Assembly (NCBI GenBank): GCA_964373615.1
Contig: CAYJVP010000059.1
Location: 1 to 6,694, forward strand
Direction of reading: 5' to 3'
DNA length: 6,694 bases
From: CAYJVP01 sp964373615
GTDB taxonomy: Bacteria; Patescibacteriota; Patescibacteriia; UBA9934; GWF2-40-263
A program made the translations under genes and the position numbers. Every line of letters begins with the position of its first letter. The first letter of the stretch is position 1. Positions 1 to 3,696 of this stretch are shown piece by piece. Under the pieces are notes generated by a model. The model did no database searches. It worked only from the letters and a program-made list of their open reading frames with translations, and was not told where the DNA came from.

Positions 1-330
1 GCTTGTTATTGTATCTGATTTTCGTTTAAACGGGAGTTTCGTAATTCACAGCTCAGGGGAGGCCGGGGAGCAGGAACACGGATCCTTCCCACATTTTGGA
101 CATGCATCCATAGTGCTTGAGTCGGTTATTTTTTTTACAGCGAAAGTGTACAGGAGATGGGGTTTTTTGTCAAGGTCTGTTGCCTAAAAAATGGCTCTGT
201 AAAGCCAATTTTTGTTCTCATCACATGAGATTTAGATGGCGAGAGTTGGGCGGATTCCGTCTTTCATAAGGTTCTCAATCGGGAGAAACAACGGCTGTGA
301 CCTTTGGGCGCATGGCTTTGTCGAATGTGG
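1..330. other. Stretch without a recognisable gene
   Basis: I see no family I recognise on either strand. Two weak candidates exist. On the minus strand a 21-residue reading frame at 46-111 (ATG at 111, TGA at 46-48) has four clustered cysteines, CPKCGKDPCSC. On the plus strand a frame is open from the window edge at 2 to a TAA at 185-187, giving 61 codons of unfamiliar sequence. It stops four bases before a terminator-like hairpin, so it could be the end of a gene convergent with nfo. Neither has a ribosome-binding site or known relatives that I can name. A perfect 10-bp palindrome CGTTTAAACG lies at 23-32. Confidence 0.5.
186..213 (-). terminator. Putative bidirectional intrinsic terminator after nfo
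   Basis: TGGCT (192-196) pairs with AGCCA (203-207) around a six-base loop. On the minus strand the stem is followed directly by six T (complement of 186-191). On the plus strand it is followed by A and five T (209-213). The stem has only 5 bp, so efficiency may be modest. It lies about 120 bp past the nfo stop and would end the tig-nfo transcript, and possibly a convergent gene entering from the left edge. Confidence 0.5.
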
Positions 331-1179
331 TCATAGGGCGCTGCGGAAATTTTTGAGGGTCTCGAGATCTTTACGTACGCCGGCATCGTTTGGTTCAAAC
401 GGGGTTTCGAGGATGAGATCAAGATGCCCAAGTTTCGGGTGCTCGACAAGGGCCTTGAATGCTTCGAGGCCGATGTGCCCTTCCCCGAGGTGTTCATGTC
501 GGTCTTTGTGCGCACCAAGCTCCACCTTTGAATCGTTGCAGTGGCTCATGACGAGTCTCTTAAGCCCCACGGTCTTGTCGAATTCTTGAAAGGTCGCTTC
601 AAGGGCCTCTTTTGTGCGCAGGTCATAGCCCGAGGCAAACGCGTGTTGCGTATCGAAGCATACGCCGATCTCATCTCCTCGCCTTGCTCCGTCGAGAAAC
701 GTCGCGATTTCGTCAAACGAGTCCCCCATGACCGCTCCGGCGCCGGCTGATATCTCGATCAAGAGCTGGCACGAGCCTTTGTATCCGTCGAGGATTTCGT
801 TCAAGCCATCGATGACGAGCTCGATGCCTTTGTCTTGTCCCACATCTTTCGCGGAGCCAGGATGAAACATGACCGCGCGACAGCCAAGCGCGGAACCTCG
901 TTCAAGTTCTTCGCGAATGACCTGAATGGACCCATGACGAATGCGTGTCTCTGCACTCGCCAGGTTAATAAAATACGGCGTGTGAATGTAGGCTTCTGCG
1001 ATGCCGTGTTCCTGCATGGCCATCTTAAATTTTTTTGCGACATCTTTGTCGATCGCAGGCGGCTTTCCTCCTTGCGGCGGGCGCGTGAACATCTGCAGCG
1101 CCTCGCAGCCAAGTACGGCCGCATTTTTCGGAGCGTTCCACACCCCGCCGGATGCGGAGACGTGAGCGCCAAAACGCAT
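331..1179 (-). CDS. nfo: Endonuclease IV (AP endonuclease, Nfo family)
   Basis: This is a base-excision-repair enzyme that cuts DNA 5' of abasic sites using a trinuclear zinc centre in a TIM barrel. The product has 282 residues, close to the 285 of E. coli Nfo. The N-terminal GAHVSASGG motif is at residues 4-12. All nine zinc ligands of the family can be placed with a constant offset of three from E. coli: H66, H106 (FHPGS), E142 (IEISAG), D176 and H179 (FDTQHAFASGYD), H213, D226 and H228 (DRHEHLGEGHIG), and E258 (LETP). I chose ATG 1179 because it starts directly on the family motif; an in-frame TTG at 1203 would add eight residues. No SD sequence precedes either start. It lies 28 bp behind tig and is probably co-transcribed with it. 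The family assignment is firm; the exact start is likely. Confidence 0.95.
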   Translation of the reverse strand: MRFGAHVSASGGVWNAPKNAAVLGCEALQMFTRPPQGGKPPAIDKDVAKKFKMAMQEHGIAEAYIHTPYFINLASAETRIRHGSIQVIREELERGSALGCRAVMFHPGSAKDVGQDKGIELVIDGLNEILDGYKGSCQLLIEISAGAGAVMGDSFDEIATFLDGARRGDEIGVCFDTQHAFASGYDLRTKEALEATFQEFDKTVGLKRLVMSHCNDSKVELGAHKDRHEHLGEGHIGLEAFKALVEHPKLGHLDLILETPFEPNDAGVRKDLETLKNFRSAL

Positions 1180-1190
1180 AGAAACAAGAA

Positions 1191-1214
1191 AAAGTGATTT
1201 CAAGCCATCACTTT
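1191..1214 (-). promoter_or_regulatory. Hairpin at the tig-nfo junction
   Basis: On the minus strand AAAGTGAT and ATCACTTT form a perfect 8-bp stem around an eight-base loop, followed by TTCTTG. The hairpin covers the tig stop codon (1208-1210) and lies 11 bases before the nfo ATG. It could act as a weak terminator or attenuator that lowers nfo expression relative to tig, or stabilise the 3' end of tig mRNA. The stem is AT-rich and the following T run is short, so full termination is unlikely. Confidence 0.4.
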
Positions 1215-2497
1215 ATCATTGTTTGGCGCAGAAGGTCGATCACTTTTCGGTTGCGGAGAATATTTTCAACGTAGTCGCGGTAGGCTGGAGTGTAGATGCT
1301 TTCCTTTGCCTCTTTTTCCTCCACTTCCGCTGCCTGGCGGTCAATCTCTTCATCGAGCTCCTTGCCATCGATCACGATGTTTTCATGTTTTGCGATCTCG
1401 CGGATGACGAGGGCCACCTTGACGCGCACGACCGCTTGGGCAGACACGCCGAGCTTCAGTTCTGCGAGCGTTTTTTTGAGGCTGTTGAGGTAAGCGTCGA
1501 ATTCGAGTCCCTGTTCGGCCACGCCGCGCTTCAGCTCCTCGATCATCTTGTTGATCTCTTCGTTTACGAGCAGGTCCGGGATGTCGCCCACGCGCGATTT
1601 TTCTGCGACGAGCTCCAACATCTCGCGCTCGAGGCGGTATTTCTCCTGTCCCTCTTTCTCGCTTCGGAGATTTTCGTTTAAACGCGCCTTGAGGTCCTCG
1701 AGATTTTTTTGGCCGAGTGATGTGGCGAACGCGTCGTCGATCGCCGGATGGTCAAGATGATAAAGCTCCTTGACGGTCACATCAAATTCGACCGGCTGCC
1801 CGGCGATGGATTTTTGCGCGTGTTCCCGCGGAAAGGTGAGGGTAAAGGATTTTTGCTCCCCTTCTTTCATGCCGAGAACCTGATCGACAAAGCCCGGCAC
1901 GTAGTAAGACTCATTGAGATAGACCGAGTGGCCGAGCGCCTGGCCGCCCTCGATCGGCACGCCGCCTTTTTTGAGGTTCATGTTCACGAGAACCTTGTCT
2001 GCCTTCGTGGCGGTTTCCGTCGATCGCGCGCGGGTCTCTTTTGTCTGCATGCGCTGGAGGTCTTTAAGGACCCGTCCGGTATCTTCTTCGGAGATCGTGA
2101 TCGGTTTTGCTTTGACCGTGAGGCCGCGGAAGTCCGCGAGCTGTTCCACCTTTGGCATGAGGGCAACCGTCGCCGTGTACACAAGGTCATTGCCTGGGGC
2201 GAGTTTCACAATGTCTATGGCGGGCGACCCGACGGTCTCGAGCTTTTTTGAGAGCGCCGCCTCAAGAAATGTTTTGCGCACGACCGGCTCGATCGCCTCC
2301 TCGTAGATTTTCATTTCCCCGGCGTGGCGTTTCACAGCGTCAAAGTCCGCCTTGCCAGGGCGGAAGCCTGGGATTTGCAGGCGCTCCGAGACGTGGCGCG
2401 CAGCGTCTTCAAGAAAGGGTTTGAGTTCGTCGAGCGGGATGGTAATCGTGAGCTTTGCCGAGTTTTTTGGGAGATTTTCGATTTGGACGTCTGGCAT
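1208..2497 (-). CDS. tig: Trigger factor (ribosome-bound chaperone and prolyl isomerase)
   Basis: Trigger factor binds ribosomal protein uL23 at the tunnel exit and shields nascent chains. The 429 residues match the family (432 in E. coli). The N-terminal ribosome-binding domain carries the signature GFRPGK at residues 44-49. An FKBP-like isomerase domain spans about 165-245, with VPGFVDQVLGMKEGE at 200-214. The helical chaperone domain runs from about 250 to the end. ATG 2497 is chosen because MPDVQIENLPKN matches a family N terminus; the open frame further upstream only continues through the run of N. No SD sequence is present. TACACT lies nine bases upstream, so the mRNA may be nearly leaderless. 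nfo follows by 28 bp. The gene upstream is hidden by the gap. Confidence 0.95.
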   Translation of the reverse strand: MPDVQIENLPKNSAKLTITIPLDELKPFLEDAARHVSERLQIPGFRPGKADFDAVKRHAGEMKIYEEAIEPVVRKTFLEAALSKKLETVGSPAIDIVKLAPGNDLVYTATVALMPKVEQLADFRGLTVKAKPITISEEDTGRVLKDLQRMQTKETRARSTETATKADKVLVNMNLKKGGVPIEGGQALGHSVYLNESYYVPGFVDQVLGMKEGEQKSFTLTFPREHAQKSIAGQPVEFDVTVKELYHLDHPAIDDAFATSLGQKNLEDLKARLNENLRSEKEGQEKYRLEREMLELVAEKSRVGDIPDLLVNEEINKMIEELKRGVAEQGLEFDAYLNSLKKTLAELKLGVSAQAVVRVKVALVIREIAKHENIVIDGKELDEEIDRQAAEVEEKEAKESIYTPAYRDYVENILRNRKVIDLLRQTMIK

Positions 2498-2506
2498 AAT
2501 GCGGGG

Positions 2507-2512
2507 AGTGTA
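2507..2512 (-). promoter_or_regulatory. Possible -10 box of tig
   Basis: TACACT on the minus strand ends nine bases before the tig ATG, which would place the transcript start two or three bases before the start codon. The matching -35 position falls inside the N gap and cannot be read. The same spacing between -10 and ATG is seen at the antitoxin gene. The support is a single hexamer, so this is tentative. Confidence 0.3.
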
Positions 2513-2522
2513 GCGGTCGTTT

Positions 2523-2622
2523 NNNNNNNNNNNNNNNNNNNNNNNNNNNNNNNNNNNNNNNNNNNNNNNNNNNNNNNNNNNNNNNNNNNNNNNNNNNNNN
2601 NNNNNNNNNNNNNNNNNNNNNN
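2523..2622. other. Assembly gap (100 N)
   Basis: There are exactly 100 N, the conventional filler for a scaffold gap of unknown length. It removes the region immediately upstream of tig. Palindromic repeats and gene-end duplications lie just to the right, which may explain why assembly broke here. The true distance between tig and the right-hand sequence is therefore unknown. Confidence 0.98.
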
Positions 2623-2634
2623 TTTTTCTGGTTT

Positions 2635-2667
2635 TTATGCAAGGAACGCCACGATGAGGAGCGCCAC
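2635..2667 (-). pseudogene. Short remnant of an hppA 3' end (third copy)
   Basis: On the minus strand the last codons read VALLIVAFLA and TAA, against VALLIVAFIV and stop in the intact hppA. The eight codons at 2644-2667 match hppA at 20 of 24 bases, and all four differences are silent third-base changes. The last two residues differ conservatively (L for I, A for V), and the stop falls at the same distance. Upstream similarity is cut by the palindrome at 2666-2698. A short hydrophobic match could arise by chance, but frame, orientation and stop position all agree. It cannot be a functional gene. Confidence 0.6.
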
Positions 2668-2698
2668 GCCATACCGTCACTAAGTGACGGTATGGCGT
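2666..2698. repeat. Palindromic repeat, copy 1
   Basis: This is a perfect 15-bp inverted repeat around TAA: ACGCCATACCGTCAC pairs with 2684-2698. The inner 21 bases (2672-2692) recur exactly at 2703-2723, 31 bp further on. No run of T follows on either strand, so it is not a typical terminator. It resembles the dispersed hairpin repeats (REP or MITE-like) common between bacterial genes. Confidence 0.85.
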
Positions 2699-2700
2699 TT

Positions 2701-2725
2701 CGTACCGTCACTAAGTGACGGTACG
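2701..2725. repeat. Palindromic repeat, copy 2
   Basis: This is a perfect 11-bp inverted repeat, CGTACCGTCAC and its complement at 2715-2725, around TAA. It shares a 21-base core with the copy at 2666-2698. The bases outside the core differ between the copies yet still pair in each, so pairing rather than sequence seems to be kept. Confidence 0.85.
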
Positions 2726-2742
2726 CGGTTGACAAATTGAAA

Positions 2743-2788
2743 ACCGCCCGGCGAGGAGTCCCCCATCTGTGATGGGTCTCGGGGCGGT
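2743..2788 (-). other. Large interrupted hairpin, possible structured RNA or terminator
   Basis: Seven base pairs (2743-2749 with 2782-2788) continue after a GG bulge into four more (2752-2755 with 2778-2781). After an internal loop comes a terminal 6-bp stem CCCATC/GATGGG with loop TGT (2762-2776). Read on the minus strand, the structure ends GGGCGGTTTTC, as an intrinsic terminator would. I do not recognise a known riboswitch class. It lies between the hppA-tail terminator and the tandem palindromes, with no gene. Confidence 0.45.
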
Positions 2789-2854
2789 GAGCGGTGCGTA
2801 TGGTTGCATGGTGGCGCGTGTTCGACGGGGGCTGTCAACGTGGGGGGTAAACCA

Positions 2855-2882
2855 AAACGACGGCCCGCGAAGGCCGTCGTTT
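2855..2882 (-). terminator. Strong intrinsic terminator
   Basis: AAACGACGGCC and its complement form a perfect 11-bp stem (2855-2865 with 2872-2882) around a six-base loop. On the minus strand it ends GTCGTTTTGGTTT. It starts 12 bases after the stop of the displaced hppA end at 2895, where a native hppA terminator would be expected, and it would also end transcripts from the toxin-antitoxin operon. Confidence 0.75.
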
Positions 2883-2894
2883 AGCAGGCGATTG

Positions 2895-2963
2895 TTACAC
2901 AATGAACGCGACGATGAGCAGGGCGACGATGTTCAGAATCTTGATCATGGGGTTGATGGCAGG
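2895..2963 (-). pseudogene. Detached second copy of the hppA 3' end
   Basis: The last 22 codons and stop of a membrane pyrophosphatase (PAINPM to VAFIV, then TAA) occur here with no gene body upstream. They match 3628-3696 of the intact hppA at 61 of 69 bases. The eight differences (2895, 2898, 2901, 2919, 2949, 2952, 2958, 2961) all fall on third codon positions and are silent. The segment 2920-2948 is identical over 29 bases. Similarity stops at the stop codon on one side and at 2964 on the other. The frame continues upstream only as non-homologous sequence overlapping the toxin gene, with no plausible start. The silent pattern means that both copies evolved as parts of working genes before this one was cut off. 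Confidence 0.85.
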
Positions 2964-2970
2964 CGTTGCT

Positions 2971-3003
2971 GGCCGAAGCTCCGCCGTCGGCGGAGCGAAG
3001 GCC
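2971..3003. repeat. GC-rich palindromic element
   Basis: GCTCCGCC (2978-2985) and GGCGGAGC (2989-2996) form an 8-bp stem around GTC. They are flanked symmetrically by GAA and then GGCC on each side, so the hairpin can extend across a GAA/GAA internal loop. It sits between the toxin stop and the displaced hppA end, exactly where similarity to hppA is lost. No T run follows. It is a different sequence family from the palindromes at 2666-2725. Confidence 0.75.
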
Positions 3004-3013
3004 GGGCCGGCCG

Positions 3014-3304
3014 TTAGCGAAATAGCCTTTTGAGCCGGTCGTAAAAGTTTTCCCGTGGGCCAACGTAATGAACAACAATGAGCCGGCGAGGTTGATCGAC
3101 CGAATAGGCAACACGATATTGGACATTTTGGAACTTGAAGTGGAAACAAAACAAAAAGGAGAGCGAACTTTGCAGCTTCTCTCCGGCATATGGGTCAGTG
3201 ACGAGAAGTTCGGTGGCCGCCAGTAATTCTCGTTGTGCGTCGGGCGAAAGTTGTCTTAGCGAACGTTTGGCCGAAGGAGTGATGACGCGTTGAAATGGCG
3301 CCAT
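3014..3304 (-). CDS. RelE/ParE-superfamily toxin
   Basis: A 96-residue basic protein with the fold pattern of RelE-type toxins, which typically cut mRNA on the ribosome (some relatives poison gyrase). N-terminal helices (residues 11-37, with KRSLRQLSPDAQRELL) are followed by strands with YRVAYSVD at 63-70 and IVVHYVGPRENFYDRL at 76-91. R64, R84 and Y88 correspond by position to the catalytic-type R61, R81 and Y87 of E. coli RelE; this is my alignment by eye. The start is ATG 3304, six bases after the antitoxin stop; an in-frame TTG at 3310 would abut it. The antitoxin gene directly upstream supports the call. mRNase activity rather than gyrase poisoning is an inference. Confidence 0.82.
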   Translation of the reverse strand: MAPFQRVITPSAKRSLRQLSPDAQRELLAATELLVTDPYAGEKLQSSLSFLFCFHFKFQNVQYRVAYSVDQPRRLIVVHYVGPRENFYDRLKRLFR

Positions 3305-3310
3305 ACACAA

Positions 3311-3538
3311 CTATCTCGCCACCACTTCTTCAAGAGGCTCCAACCGCCCCTGCTCGGCTTCCTCGACACTTTTTTCGATCGTTTCAAGCGCTTCCTTGTC
3401 AAGAAGGAGCGTGAGGGTTTCCAGCTCTGAACTGGAAAGCGTCGGTCGGAGAGTTTGAATCATCAAAACTGCCTCCCTCGCCTTCTCAAATGTATAAGGA
3501 TGAGGATGCCGGTGCGTTGTCGCTGTTTTTTCACGCAT
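3311..3538 (-). CDS. Antitoxin of the RelE/ParE-type pair
   Basis: A small acidic, helix-rich protein of 75 residues, directly upstream of the toxin. The C-terminal half (LLLDKEALETIEKSVEEAEQ, then GRLEPLEEV) resembles the toxin-wrapping part of short antitoxins. The N-terminal 25 residues are rich in H, P and T. Two starts are possible. ATG 3538 lies nine bases after a good -10 box, giving an almost leaderless mRNA. ATG 3463 gives 50 residues and has a strong SD, AGGGAGG, eight bases upstream. Both might be used, the longer one carrying extra DNA-binding residues. I do not recognise a named antitoxin family; the role rests mainly on gene order and size. Confidence 0.75.
   Translation of the reverse strand: MREKTATTHRHPHPYTFEKAREAVLMIQTLRPTLSSSELETLTLLLDKEALETIEKSVEEAEQGRLEPLEEVVAR
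3472..3478 (-). promoter_or_regulatory. Strong ribosome-binding site inside the antitoxin frame
   Basis: AGGGAGG on the minus strand lies eight bases before the in-frame ATG at 3463. It is the only clear SD sequence in front of a gene start in this window. It argues for a 50-residue antitoxin, or for a second internal start that raises antitoxin output. Confidence 0.5.
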
Positions 3539-3575
3539 ACAATGATTATTGTATCCCGGCCACGACAGCTGTCAA
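3537..3575 (-). promoter_or_regulatory. Promoter and probable operator of the toxin-antitoxin operon
   Basis: On the minus strand TTGACA (3570-3575) and TACAAT (3548-3553) are separated by 16 bases, close to the sigma-70 consensus. An inverted repeat, ATACAAT-GATT-ATTGTAT (3537-3554), covers the -10 box and reaches the ATG at 3538. A second perfect palindrome, GACAGCTGTC (3564-3573), overlaps the -35 box. Type II antitoxins commonly repress their own promoters through such sites, so autoregulation is the likely reading. Confidence 0.75.
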
Positions 3576-3586
3576 TGTTTTAACGC

Positions 3587-3610
3587 AAAAAACGGGGGCA
3601 ATGGCCTCCG
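3587..3610 (-). terminator. Intrinsic terminator of hppA
   Basis: On the minus strand CGGAGGC and GCCCCCG pair with one A-C mismatch around CATT, followed directly by six T (complement of 3587-3592). It starts 17 bases after the hppA stop. It is unrelated in sequence to the terminator at 2855-2882 that follows the detached hppA end. Confidence 0.7.
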
Positions 3611-3627
3611 CCTATTTTTTGTGGCCG

Positions 3628-3696
3628 CTAGACGATGAACGCGACGATGAGAAGGGCGACGATGTTCAGAATCTTGATCATCGGATTGATCGCCGG
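3628..3696 (-). repeat. Direct repeat: hppA 3' end, in-gene copy
   Basis: These are the last 22 codons and stop of the intact hppA. The segment is repeated in the same orientation at 2895-2963, 733 bp away, with eight silent differences, and in part at 2644-2667. The two full copies flank the toxin-antitoxin unit like the attachment sites of an inserted element. Confidence 0.85.

Noticed and set aside
6..15. TTATTGTATC matching half of the toxin-antitoxin operator
   Set aside because: It is a single 10-base half-site at the window edge, without a second arm or a good -35 box.
1748..2251. A 167-codon plus-strand frame opposite tig
   Set aside because: It lies wholly antisense to an intact tig and resembles no family.
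2498..2680. Upstream extension of tig through the gap to 2680
   Set aside because: The extension is mostly N, and the family N terminus begins at ATG 2497.
2666..2725. CRISPR array
   Set aside because: There are only two copies, strongly palindromic, with a 10-bp separation and no further units or cas genes.
2729..2734. TTGACA as a plus-strand -35 box
   Set aside because: No -10-like hexamer occurs 15-19 bases downstream, and no plus-strand gene follows.
2711..2902. A 63-codon minus-strand frame across the hairpin region
   Set aside because: It runs through palindromes, a terminator and the end of the detached hppA copy in another frame, with unfamiliar composition.
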